Below, piece after piece: positions 35,552 to 43,787 of a stretch of DNA of 64,000 bases. A program made the translations under genes and the position numbers. Under the pieces are notes generated by a model that was not told the origin of the DNA, did no database searches, and saw nothing but the letters and a program-made list of their open reading frames with translations. Position 1 is the first letter of the stretch; the number at the start of each line of letters is the position of its first letter. Source of the stretch: DATIXJ01 sp963714795 (GTDB lineage: Bacteria > Bacteroidota > Ignavibacteria > UBA10030 > SZUA-254); the NCBI GenBank assembly GCA_963714795.1, contig CAVQPS010000006.1, positions 496,001 to 560,000 of the forward strand. Direction: 5' to 3'.

Positions 35552-36190
35552 ATGAAAAAAATCGGGATTGTCGGTTCGGGAACGGTTGCCCAAACTTTGG
35601 GTGCAGGATTTATGAAGCATGGTTATCAGGTCATGCTTGGCACCAGAGACGTATCGAAGCTTGCCGAATGGAAAAAGGGAGGCACAGCACTTGTTGGTTC
35701 ATTTGCCGACGCGGCGAAGTTCGGGGAAATAATTGTCCTTGCAGTGAAAGGAATTGTCGTCAGGAATGTTCTTGAACAGATGGGACATGAAAATCTAAAA
35801 AATAAAACAGTCATCGATGCTACCAATCCAATCGCCGAAGCCGCCCCGACAAATGGCGTTCTCAAATTCTTTACAAATCTTGATAAATCGTTGATGGAAG
35901 AATTACAGGAAACCGTGCCGGCTGCAAATTTTGTGAAAGCATTTAACAGCGTTGGAAGCGCATTCATGATAAATCCTTCGTTTGAGAGCAAGCCGACGAT
36001 GTTCATCTGCGGCAACAATGAATCCGCCAAGAAAGAAGTTTCTGTAATCATCAATCAATTCGGATGGGAACCGGCTGATTTCGGTAAGGCAGAATCTGCA
36101 AGAGCTATCGAACCGTTGTGTATGCTTTGGTGTATTCCGGGGATCTCGAAAAATGAATGGAGACACGCTTTTAAATTATTGAAATTGTAA
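35552..36190 (+). CDS. NADPH-dependent F420 reductase-like NAD(P)-binding protein
   Basis: A 212-residue protein with an N-terminal NADP-binding Rossmann motif MKKIGIVGSGTVAQTLGAGF, a phosphate-binding GTRD that suggests NADPH, and the family segments VIDATNPIA and FVKAFNSVGSAFM. It matches the F420-dependent NADP reductase family (NpdG-like). Many bacterial members of the family do not use F420, and nothing here shows F420 synthesis, so the cofactor partner is open. The family is often annotated merely as a predicted dinucleotide-binding enzyme. It is a single gene between a terminator and the gltX leader. Confidence 0.85.
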   Translation: MKKIGIVGSGTVAQTLGAGFMKHGYQVMLGTRDVSKLAEWKKGGTALVGSFADAAKFGEIIVLAVKGIVVRNVLEQMGHENLKNKTVIDATNPIAEAAPTNGVLKFFTNLDKSLMEELQETVPAANFVKAFNSVGSAFMINPSFESKPTMFICGNNESAKKEVSVIINQFGWEPADFGKAESARAIEPLCMLWCIPGISKNEWRHAFKLLKL

Positions 36191-36289
36191 TCGATCTTTA
36201 TTAGCTTGGACATTGCTTTTGTTTGGATGAAATTAATTGAACTAAATTATTAATGCAGATGCATGTTGCCCAGAGATTTCGCTTACTCT

Positions 36290-36320
36290 TTGCATCTCAA
36301 CCCGAAAATTGCTAAATTCA
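36290..36320 (+). promoter_or_regulatory. Promoter of gltX
   Basis: TTG at 36290-36292, 20 nt, TAAATTCA at 36313-36320. The predicted transcript start is near 36325, giving a leader of about 75 nt that includes a terminator-like hairpin. Confidence 0.5.
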
Positions 36321-36364
36321 AAGAAAAAAGAGTACCCGGCAACCTTGACAAGAATTTTTATGGC

Positions 36365-36389
36365 ATCCCCACCAGCGGGGATTTTTTTT
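36365..36389 (+). terminator. Terminator-like hairpin in the gltX leader (possible attenuator)
   Basis: ATCCCC (36365-36370) pairs with GGGGAT (36377-36382) and is followed by a run of T to 36389, only 8 nt before the gltX ATG. The hairpin lies downstream of the gltX promoter rather than after the previous gene. Confidence 0.65.
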
Positions 36390-36397
36390 AATTCTCT

Positions 36398-37858
36398 ATG
36401 AATCATTCCACACCCGTTCGTGTCCGCTTTGCTCCCAGCCCAACCGGCTATCTTCATGTCGGCGGATTGAGAACGGCGTTATATAATTTTCTCTTTGCAC
36501 GAAAACATCACGGCACGTTTGTCCTGCGAATCGAAGATACCGACAGGGCAAGAATCGTCGAAGGTGCAGTCGAGAATTTGATCGACACACTGCATTGGGC
36601 AGGACTCGAATATGACGAAGGTCCCCGAAAAGGCGGTCCATTTGCTCCATACGTGCAGTCTGAGCGGCTTTCTCTGTATCGTGACCATGTCAACCAGCTA
36701 CTCGATAACGGTCACGCATATCGCTGTTTCTGCACATCTGAACGTCTTGATGAGATGCGGAAAGGGCAGGAAAAAAATGGACTTCCGTCAAAATACGACA
36801 GGCGATGTCTCAACCTTTCGCAAAAAGAAATTGAAGAAAAAATATCATCAAAAATTCCGTTTGTGATACGGATGAAAGTTCCGGATTCGACAACAATTTC
36901 TTTTCACGATGTGATCCGGGAAACGGTTGAGTTCTCAAGCAGTTTAGTCGACGATCAGGTGCTCTTAAAATCTGATGGATATCCGACGTATCATCTTGCA
37001 AATGTCGTCGACGACCATGCCATGCAGATTTCTCACGTGATTCGCGGCGAGGAATGGCTCTCGAGTACGCCGAAGCATGTTTTGTTGTATAATTTTTTCG
37101 GATGGCAGATTCCGACGTTTGCCCATTTGCCGTTGTTGTTGAATCCTGACCGCTCGAAACTCAGCAAGCGTCAAGGAGATGTTGCGGTCGAGGATTATCG
37201 CGCAAAAGGATATTTGAAAGAAGCGATGATCAATTTCATTGCCATGTTAGGTTGGAATCCCGGCACCGAGCAGGACCTTTTTTCTCTTGAAGAATTGATC
37301 GAACAGTTCTCTCTTGACCGCGTGAATAAATCGGGCGCAATTTTTAATCTCGATAAACTAAACTGGCTCAATTTCGAACATCTTCGAAAGAAATCATCAC
37401 CGGAAATGATCCCGTTGCTTCGGGATGAACTATCGCGTTCAGGAATTCCCGATGCGTCTTTCAAAGACGATTATTTAATCAAAGTTATCGATGCAATGAG
37501 GGAACGTGTCTCGTTCGTTCATGATTATATTGAACAGGGCAGGTATTTCTTCGAGCCGCCGAAAGCTTTTGATCCGGAAGTCGTAAAAAAAAGATGGAAG
37601 ACCGAAACACCGGATCAATTGAAAATGCTGACGGATGAATTTTCGAAATTAACCGGATCAGCAAAAGAAGATTTTGAATCGGCATTACACCGGACGGCAC
37701 AAACACTGAACATCGGGAACGGCCTTTTGATACACGCTGTCCGGCTTGCAGTTTCCGGCGTCGGCGGTGGTCCCGGAGTTTTTGAAATACTTTCGATTCT
37801 CGGAAGAGATGAAAGTATAAATCGCATGAAATATGCTGCGGAACATATTGATATATAA
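36398..37858 (+). CDS. gltX: Glutamate--tRNA ligase
   Basis: A 486-residue class I aminoacyl-tRNA synthetase that charges tRNA-Glu. The HIGH-type motif is in RFAPSPTGYLHVGGLRTALY. The KMSKS-type motif is KLSKRQGDV (about residue 250). VRMKVP-like and YHLANVVDDHAMQISHVIRG segments are diagnostic of GltX. The C-terminal half is the helical anticodon-binding domain. Length is normal. There is no Shine-Dalgarno before the ATG; the upstream bases are the T tract of the leader hairpin. glnS follows 38 bp downstream. Because a GlnS is present, this GltX need only make Glu-tRNA-Glu, but whether gatCAB also exists is unknown. Confidence 0.96.
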   Translation: MNHSTPVRVRFAPSPTGYLHVGGLRTALYNFLFARKHHGTFVLRIEDTDRARIVEGAVENLIDTLHWAGLEYDEGPRKGGPFAPYVQSERLSLYRDHVNQLLDNGHAYRCFCTSERLDEMRKGQEKNGLPSKYDRRCLNLSQKEIEEKISSKIPFVIRMKVPDSTTISFHDVIRETVEFSSSLVDDQVLLKSDGYPTYHLANVVDDHAMQISHVIRGEEWLSSTPKHVLLYNFFGWQIPTFAHLPLLLNPDRSKLSKRQGDVAVEDYRAKGYLKEAMINFIAMLGWNPGTEQDLFSLEELIEQFSLDRVNKSGAIFNLDKLNWLNFEHLRKKSSPEMIPLLRDELSRSGIPDASFKDDYLIKVIDAMRERVSFVHDYIEQGRYFFEPPKAFDPEVVKKRWKTETPDQLKMLTDEFSKLTGSAKEDFESALHRTAQTLNIGNGLLIHAVRLAVSGVGGGPGVFEILSILGRDESINRMKYAAEHIDI

Positions 37859-37896
37859 AATGTTATCATTGAAAATCTACTTGGAATTATACTATT

Positions 37897-39585
37897 ATGG
37901 AACCTCATAACGCCGCATCATCGCCGGAACCGGTTGAACGAAAGAATTTCATTCAGGAAATCATCGATGATGATCTGAAGACGAATAAATTCGGCGGCAG
38001 AATCCATACGCGATTCCCTCCTGAACCGAACGGGTATCTTCATATCGGACATGCAAAGTCGATCTGTTTGAATTTCGGACTTGCCAGCGATTATAATGGA
38101 TTTTGCAATTTACGGTTTGACGATACGAATCCGAGCAAAGAAGATGTCGAGTATGTCGATTCGATTCAGGAAGATGTTCGCTGGCTCGGTTTCGATTGGC
38201 AGGATCGGAAATATTATGCTTCGGATTATTTCGGTCAGCTGTATGAGTATGCCGTTCAATTGATAAAAAAAGGGAAAGCATTTGTTTGCGATTTAACGGC
38301 CGACCAGATTCGTGAGTACCGCGGAACATTAACCGAAGCCGGAAAGGAAAGTCCGTTCCGGAATCGTTCCATTGAAGAAAACATGAATCTGTTCGAACGG
38401 ATGAAGAGCGGAGAATATCCTGACGGAACACGAACCTTGCGCGCAAAGATTGATATGTCGGCGCCGAATCTCAATATGCGTGACCCGGTTATGTACCGCA
38501 TTCTTCACGCAACGCATCATCGTACCGGCGATACCTGGAACATTTATCCGATGTACGATTGGGCACATGGACTCTGTGATTCGATCGAACGAATCACGCA
38601 TTCAATCTGCACGCTGGAATTCGAAGACCATCGTCCGTTGTATGATTGGTTTATAGAACAGCTTGGAATCTATCATCCTCAACAGATCGAATTTGCCCGT
38701 TTGAATTTGAGTTACACGGTTATGAGCAAACGCCGGTTATTGCAACTCGTCGAAGAAAAAAAGGTCAGCGGTTGGGATGATCCGCGGATGCCGACGATTT
38801 CCGGATTCCGCCGCCGTGGATATACGCCCGAATCGATCCGATACTTTGCGGATAAAGTCGGAGTTGCACGCCGCGATAATACGATCGATGTTGCATTGCT
38901 CGAGCACAGCATTCGTGAAGATTTAAACAAACGCTCCACTCGAGTGATGGCAGTTCTTCGTCCGTTGAAAATCGTTATCGAAAATTATCCTGACACAGTC
39001 GAAGAACTGGAGGCAGTCAATAATCCCGAAGATCCGGCGATGGGTTCGCGGAAGGTTCCGTTCTCAAAAATTCTGTATATCGAACAGGATGATTTCCGGG
39101 AAAATCCTCCGCCGAAATATTTCCGGCTTTCACCCGGCACGGAAGTTCGCTTACGGTACGCGTACATCATCAAATGCACTTCTGTCGTGAAGGATGCGAA
39201 GACCGGCGAAATCACGGAAGTGCGGTGTACGTATGATCCTGAAACAAAAAGCGGTGGATCGCAGAATCAACGAAAAGTGAAAGGTACCATTCATTGGGTT
39301 TCAGCGCAACATGCCGTGAATGCGGAAGTCCGGTTGTACGACCGGCTCTTTACCGTCGAAGATCCCGGCGGGGAAGAGTGGCAAAAACAGATCAACCCGA
39401 AGTCAGTTGAAATATTGACCGATTGTAAACTGGAACCGGCTCTTGGAAACGCAAAAAAGCAGGATCGGTTTCAATTTGAGCGGCTCGGATATTTTTGTGT
39501 CGATTCCGATTCGCAAGAAAATCGACTTGTTTTCAATCGAACCGTTACATTACGGGATTCGTGGGCAAAGATTGAGAAGTCATAA
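37897..39585 (+). CDS. glnS: Glutamine--tRNA ligase
   Basis: A 562-residue class I synthetase. It has the HIGH-type motif in RFPPEPNGYLHIGHAKSICL, the DDTNPSKEDVEYVDSI segment, SYTVMSKRRLLQLVEEK as the KMSKS equivalent, and GWDDPRMPTISGFRRRGYTP. All are GlnS-specific compared with GltX. Two C-terminal anticodon-binding beta barrels follow (about 345-560). Length fits the family. It directly follows gltX, a useful pairing because the two are close paralogues. Having GlnS indicates direct charging of tRNA-Gln, which Bacteroidota commonly do. Confidence 0.96.
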   Translation: MEPHNAASSPEPVERKNFIQEIIDDDLKTNKFGGRIHTRFPPEPNGYLHIGHAKSICLNFGLASDYNGFCNLRFDDTNPSKEDVEYVDSIQEDVRWLGFDWQDRKYYASDYFGQLYEYAVQLIKKGKAFVCDLTADQIREYRGTLTEAGKESPFRNRSIEENMNLFERMKSGEYPDGTRTLRAKIDMSAPNLNMRDPVMYRILHATHHRTGDTWNIYPMYDWAHGLCDSIERITHSICTLEFEDHRPLYDWFIEQLGIYHPQQIEFARLNLSYTVMSKRRLLQLVEEKKVSGWDDPRMPTISGFRRRGYTPESIRYFADKVGVARRDNTIDVALLEHSIREDLNKRSTRVMAVLRPLKIVIENYPDTVEELEAVNNPEDPAMGSRKVPFSKILYIEQDDFRENPPPKYFRLSPGTEVRLRYAYIIKCTSVVKDAKTGEITEVRCTYDPETKSGGSQNQRKVKGTIHWVSAQHAVNAEVRLYDRLFTVEDPGGEEWQKQINPKSVEILTDCKLEPALGNAKKQDRFQFERLGYFCVDSDSQENRLVFNRTVTLRDSWAKIEKS

Positions 39586-39615
39586 ATAATCCCTGGTATA
39601 CTCCATGTAATGTTC

Positions 39616-39646
39616 TTGACTCTCGATTGATAAACAGCTATATTCA
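39616..39646 (+). promoter_or_regulatory. Promoter of folB
   Basis: TTGAC from 39616 and TATATTCA at 39639-39646, with 20 nt after the TTG. The ATG is at 39658, so the leader would be under about 10 nt. Confidence 0.6.
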
Positions 39647-39657
39647 CAAAGATTTAC

Positions 39658-40026
39658 ATGCCGAACGACATTATCAGAATTCACAATGCGGTTTTTTATG
39701 CGTATCACGGTGTTGCCAGCGATGAGCAAACACTTGGCGGTAAATTTGAATTTGATGTCGAACTGTACAGCGATCTGTCAGCTGCTTTTCACACGGATAG
39801 TCTGAAAAGTACGATCAATTATGAAGCGGTGTATGCGCTGATTCAACAAACCGTGACGCAAAAAAAATATTTTCTTCTGGAAACGCTCGGCAATGCGATT
39901 GGAGAAGGTCTGTTGAAACAATTTGCTCCGTTAGAAAAAGTAATTGTCACAGTGCGAAAACCTCATCCGCCGGTAAAAGGCGTTATCGATCACGTGGAGA
40001 TCATCATTACTAAAAGCCGGAAGTAA
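39658..40026 (+). CDS. folB: Dihydroneopterin aldolase
   Basis: A 122-residue enzyme that splits 7,8-dihydroneopterin to 6-hydroxymethyl-dihydropterin and glycolaldehyde in folate synthesis. The family landmarks are FYAYHGVASDEQTLGGKFEF (conserved YHGV..EE.. region), the catalytic-loop segment STINYEAVYALI, LLETLGNAIGEGLL with the substrate-binding Glu, and VRKPHPPV. folK follows 3 bp later, so consecutive pathway steps are made together. Confidence 0.93.
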   Translation: MPNDIIRIHNAVFYAYHGVASDEQTLGGKFEFDVELYSDLSAAFHTDSLKSTINYEAVYALIQQTVTQKKYFLLETLGNAIGEGLLKQFAPLEKVIVTVRKPHPPVKGVIDHVEIIITKSRK

Positions 40027-40029
40027 ATC

Positions 40030-40539
40030 GTGTATACCGTTTATTTAGGACTTGGATCGAATCTCGGAAACCGGATTGGCAATCTTTCGCAGGCAGTCGA
40101 TAAGATTAACAGTCTGACGCCGGTTCAATTCGCTTCATCGATTTACGAAACGGAACCGGTCGGCATGCAGGATGCTGAAGTGTTTTACAATATGGCGGTC
40201 GGAATTCAAACAACGGACGATCCGCCGCTCTTGCTCGTTAAAATGAAACAGATTGAAAAGAAATTGGGAAGAAAAGTCTCGGAACATATGGAACCGCGCA
40301 TCATCGACATCGATATTTTGCTGTACCGCGGTTTTGCGTACGATGATCACACGGTTCGTGTGCCACACCCGATGCTCGAACACCGTCGTTTTGCACTGGA
40401 ACCGCTCAATGAAATTGCTCCGACTGCCGTTCATCCGATTCTGGAAAAAACCGTTGCAACATTACTGCGCAATTGCCGCGATCGGCATTCAGTAATTCGC
40501 ACCGACATTCATCTTCACGTACCGTCTCTACAACACTAA
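40030..40539 (+). CDS. folK: 2-amino-4-hydroxy-6-hydroxymethyldihydropteridine pyrophosphokinase
   Basis: A 169-residue HPPK that transfers pyrophosphate from ATP to the pterin made by FolB. It starts with GTG at 40030, immediately giving the family opening VYLGLGSNLGNR. Further motifs are ETEPVGMQDAEVFYNMAV, the Mg/ATP site EPRIIDIDILLYRG and VPHPMLEHRRFALEPLNEIAP. Normal length. It is followed 7 bp later by a deoxynucleoside kinase, an arrangement often seen in this part of the bacterial tree. Confidence 0.94.
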   Translation: MYTVYLGLGSNLGNRIGNLSQAVDKINSLTPVQFASSIYETEPVGMQDAEVFYNMAVGIQTTDDPPLLLVKMKQIEKKLGRKVSEHMEPRIIDIDILLYRGFAYDDHTVRVPHPMLEHRRFALEPLNEIAPTAVHPILEKTVATLLRNCRDRHSVIRTDIHLHVPSLQH

Positions 40540-40546
40540 TAAAATC

Positions 40547-41224
40547 GTGGCATCAAACGTACAATCACTCATCGACCATTCCGATATCCGGCATATCGCC
40601 GTTGAAGGCGTTATCGGAGCTGGCAAAACAAGTCTCGCTCGAATGCTCGGTGAACGCCTTTCCGCCGAAGTCGTCCTCGAAAAATTCGAAGAGAATCCGT
40701 TTCTCGGAAAATTTTATGAAGATCAGGAACATTACGCGTTTCAAACACAGATATTTTTCCTCCTGAGCCGCTATAAACAACAGCAGGAACTCGTGCAGGC
40801 GGATTTATTCCATCGTTTCCTTATTACCGATTATATTTTTGAAAAGGATAAGATCTTTGCGTATCTTAATCTGGCAGACGATGAATTGAAATTGTACGAA
40901 AACGTGTTAACATCGATCGAACATTCCGTTCCGGTGCCCGATCTCGTTGTGTATATTCAATCGAATGTCAACCGGTTGATGATGAACATAAAAAAACGCG
41001 GAAGAGAAATTGAACGGAACATGAGCGACCAGTATATCCGTGATCTGAACGAAGCGTATAACTACTTTTTCTTCCGGTACAAAACCACGCCGCTGTTGAT
41101 TGTGAACGCATCCGAAATCGATTTTGTGAATAATAAAAATCATTTTGAAGACCTGGTTGCAGAAATCTTCAGACCCAACAAAGCAGCCGTGGAATATTAC
41201 AATCCCGCAAATCTCAAAAAGTAA
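40547..41224 (+). CDS. Deoxynucleoside kinase (dGK/dAK-type)
   Basis: A 225-residue P-loop kinase that phosphorylates deoxynucleosides (deoxyguanosine and deoxyadenosine in the best-known bacterial relatives). Motifs: IAVEGVIGAGKTSLARML (P-loop), EKFEENPFLGKFYED, the FLITDYIFEKDKIFA segment and the Arg-rich lid KKRGREIERNMSDQY. It starts with GTG seven bases after folK. Substrate choice cannot be read with certainty. It supports nucleotide salvage. Confidence 0.88.
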   Translation: MASNVQSLIDHSDIRHIAVEGVIGAGKTSLARMLGERLSAEVVLEKFEENPFLGKFYEDQEHYAFQTQIFFLLSRYKQQQELVQADLFHRFLITDYIFEKDKIFAYLNLADDELKLYENVLTSIEHSVPVPDLVVYIQSNVNRLMMNIKKRGREIERNMSDQYIRDLNEAYNYFFFRYKTTPLLIVNASEIDFVNNKNHFEDLVAEIFRPNKAAVEYYNPANLKK

Positions 41225-41235
41225 AGGATACATTC

Positions 41236-41445
41236 ATGTTGCGGTTAGCGCTGTGGCTCGTCATCATCTTTATCGTATGGAAGGCAATGCGGATAAGCGT
41301 ATCGATCGGACGGCGTACCCGCGAATCGCATGCACCAAACACACCGCCGTTTTCCAACATCGAAGATGCCGAATTCGAAGATTTAAGCCAGAAGCAACAA
41401 CCGCCGCCGCCACCGCCAGCCGGTAATCAACAACCTCCACAATAA
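41236..41445 (+). CDS. Small membrane-anchored protein with Pro-rich tail
   Basis: A 69-residue protein with one N-terminal membrane helix (MLRLALWLVIIFIVWKAM), a basic segment, an acidic patch (NIEDAEFEDLS) and a poly-Pro tail. It is similar in layout to small conserved proteins of unknown role in Chlorobi/Ignavibacteria. It is only 11 bp after the deoxynucleoside kinase gene and 14 bp before a GT9 gene, so likely cotranscribed. Function unknown. Confidence 0.72.
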   Translation: MLRLALWLVIIFIVWKAMRISVSIGRRTRESHAPNTPPFSNIEDAEFEDLSQKQQPPPPPPAGNQQPPQ

Positions 41446-41459
41446 CTTTCGTTTTCCCT

Positions 41460-42569
41460 TTGAACTTTATCGGCATAGAAGACCGATTCAAAAAGATTTT
41501 CATTTCCATTCTTTCAGTATTCGTCCGTTCCAAACCTGTTCATGATATCGCTTCGTTACAGGCGAAACGCATTCTTGTCGTCCGGCAACATGACCAATTA
41601 GGCGACATGATATGCATTTCTCCGCTCCTTCAAGAATTGAAAGAACGATTTCCGAAGGCACATCTCACACTCATAACAAGCCGTGTGAATTATGACATCA
41701 TGCTTCATCATCCATGTGTCGATGAAGTACTTTTATATGACAAACTCAATTACGGAACATCGCCTTTATTATTTCTCAAATTCCTGCGATCGTTACGGAA
41801 AGAACGCTGCGACCTAGCGATTGTACCGGTCACCGTTTCGATGTCGGTGACAAGCGATTTGATAGCGCTTTGTTCCGGTGCAACCGTACGAATAGGAGCG
41901 GGAAGTTTGGGCGGAATAAGAAATCCGGCAATTTCCTGCCTTACTCATCCTGTACCGTTGAACTGGCAAAACGATCCGCGCCGGCACCAAACCCTTCGCA
42001 ACCTCGATATTGTGAAGCCGTTGGAAATTCAACAAACCAATCTTCAATGTATGATCGGATTGACCCGGGAAGAACAACAACGTGCCTCTGCATTTTTGAA
42101 ACCGCTCAGACAAAAGTATAAATTCCTTGTCGGTATTCATCCCGGAGCGGGTAAACCACCGAACCGTTGGCTTGCGAAACGATTTGCAGATGTTGCCAAT
42201 CGGCTTTCCAATGAATATCAATCAGGAATTGTTATTACTGCCGGTCCGATGGACGACGAACCGCTGCAGGAATTGTTGCAACATCTTCAATGTCCCTATG
42301 AACTCGTCCGCAATCAACCGATCCGTTCCGTTGCCGCCATCATCGATCAACTCGATCTTTACATCACCAATGATACCGGCGTCATGCATATTGCAGGCGC
42401 AGTCCGGACGAATTTGCTGGCATTATTCGGACCGACCGATCCATTACAATGGGCTCCCGTTGGTGCAAAGAACAGATATATTTCCGCACGCGACGGCATT
42501 ATGAATTCTATAGGTATCGACGAAGTGAATGCGGTGATCGATCTTATTCTGAACGAAATCAAAAAATAA
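41460..42569 (+). CDS. Glycosyltransferase family 9 (heptosyltransferase-like)
   Basis: A 369-residue GT-B enzyme with RILVVRQHDQLGDMICISPL at the N-terminal Rossmann half (family D.(I/L)GD motif), GIHPGAGKPPNRWLAKRFAD and the C-terminal nucleotide-sugar motif LYITNDTGVMHIAGA followed by LLALFGPTDPLQWAP. Closer to canonical WaaC/WaaF-type heptosyltransferases than the GT9 at 26215. Acts on LPS core or a related surface glycan. The TTG start is the best available, but a later start cannot be ruled out because no clear ribosome-binding site is seen. Confidence 0.88.
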   Translation: MNFIGIEDRFKKIFISILSVFVRSKPVHDIASLQAKRILVVRQHDQLGDMICISPLLQELKERFPKAHLTLITSRVNYDIMLHHPCVDEVLLYDKLNYGTSPLLFLKFLRSLRKERCDLAIVPVTVSMSVTSDLIALCSGATVRIGAGSLGGIRNPAISCLTHPVPLNWQNDPRRHQTLRNLDIVKPLEIQQTNLQCMIGLTREEQQRASAFLKPLRQKYKFLVGIHPGAGKPPNRWLAKRFADVANRLSNEYQSGIVITAGPMDDEPLQELLQHLQCPYELVRNQPIRSVAAIIDQLDLYITNDTGVMHIAGAVRTNLLALFGPTDPLQWAPVGAKNRYISARDGIMNSIGIDEVNAVIDLILNEIKK

Positions 42570-42587
42570 ATGATCAAATAGTGCAGA

Positions 42588-42618
42588 TTGATTCTTGACC
42601 TGTTCTTGATTATCTTTC
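42588..42618 (+). promoter_or_regulatory. Promoter of nadA, close to the start codon
   Basis: TTG at 42588-42590, 20 nt, TATCTTTC at 42611-42618. The ATG is at 42625, so the leader is at most a few nt. Confidence 0.6.
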
Positions 42619-42624
42619 AATAGC

Positions 42625-43581
42625 ATGTTTGAATATAAAGCAAATACGACAACCCCCACGGACATTCCTCTCGATTTGGAAAAGGAAATTCTGCGTTTAA
42701 AAAAAGAGATAAATGCCGTTATACTTGCTCATTACTATCAGGAATCGGAAATTCAGGATTTAGCCGATGTGGTAGGGGACAGTCTTGAGCTTTCACGGAA
42801 AGCTGCTTCGACGCAAGCCAACGTGATCGTTTTTGCCGGCGTTCATTTTATGGCTGAAACTGCAAAAATTCTGAACCCTCATAAGCAAGTATTACTGCCC
42901 GATCTTAATGCCGGATGCTCGCTTGCAGAAGGATGTCCCGCTCCGCAATTCAAAAAATTCAAAGAACAGCATTCCGATCATATTGTAATTTCGTATATCA
43001 ACTGTTCGGCTGAAGTGAAAGCGCTGAGCGATATCATCTGCACATCGAGCAATGCCGAGAAAATCATTCGTCAAATTCCTTCCGACAAACCGATACTCTT
43101 TGCTCCTGACAGAAATCTCGGAACATTTTTGATCAAACGAACCGGACGGAAAATGCTTTTATGGCAGGGGACATGTATCGTTCATGAAACATTCAGCGAA
43201 AAGAAATTGATTCATCTCAAAACGCAATATCCTCATGCCAAACTTATTGCCCATCCCGAGTGTGAAGAAGTCGTCCTCAACAAGGCAGATTTTATCGGTT
43301 CAACAAGCGGATTGGTGAAGTTCGTTCAGCAAAGTCCCGAAAAGGAGTTTATCATAGCGACCGAAGCCGGCATTATTCATCAGATGCAGAAGGCATGTCC
43401 GGATAAATTGTTCATTCCTGCTCCGCCGGAAGAAAGCTGTGCCTGCAATCAGTGTCCATATATGAAACTGAATACAATGGAAAAGCTTTATCTCTGCATG
43501 AAGAATCGTTCTCCCGAAATTACTCTTGCGACGACCTCATTAAACGCGCCTACCAGCCCATCCAGCGGATGCTGGAAATGA
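42625..43581 (+). CDS. nadA: Quinolinate synthase
   Basis: A 318-residue [4Fe-4S] enzyme condensing iminoaspartate with dihydroxyacetone phosphate to quinolinate in NAD synthesis. The family motifs are VILAHYYQESEIQDLADVVG, FAGVHFMAETAKIL, cluster ligand region NAGCSLAEGCPA, the second Cys in WQGTCIVHETFS and the third in CNQCPYMKLNTMEKLY. YINCSAEVKA is also typical. Length is within the usual range. nadB and nadC are not in the window. It has its own promoter and a structured repeat immediately downstream. Confidence 0.95.
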   Translation: MFEYKANTTTPTDIPLDLEKEILRLKKEINAVILAHYYQESEIQDLADVVGDSLELSRKAASTQANVIVFAGVHFMAETAKILNPHKQVLLPDLNAGCSLAEGCPAPQFKKFKEQHSDHIVISYINCSAEVKALSDIICTSSNAEKIIRQIPSDKPILFAPDRNLGTFLIKRTGRKMLLWQGTCIVHETFSEKKLIHLKTQYPHAKLIAHPECEEVVLNKADFIGSTSGLVKFVQQSPEKEFIIATEAGIIHQMQKACPDKLFIPAPPEESCACNQCPYMKLNTMEKLYLCMKNRSPEITLATTSLNAPTSPSSGCWK

Positions 43582-43595
43582 GTTAACCTCTTCAC

Positions 43596-43681
43596 CCCGT
43601 CATGCTGAATTGCTTTTGTTCAGCATCTATTCCATGCTTGCTTCGTTCAGATTCCGAATAGAAGCGTTTCGGAAAGACGGG
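43596..43681. repeat. Multibranched palindromic element between nadA and acnA
   Basis: Outer stem CCCGTC (43596-43601) with GACGGG (43676-43681). Inside are stem TGCTGAA/TTCAGCA (43603-43609 with 43619-43625) and stem CTATTC/GAATAG (43627-43632 with 43656-43661). Confidence 0.7.
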
Positions 43682-43787
43682 TATTGTAAATTTGTCCTTA
43701 CAACTCTTTTCCCGTTTTTCCTTTTCGAAACTTTTTCATACATTACATGATTACGAAAAATATTCATAAGTATGAACGGATAACTTT

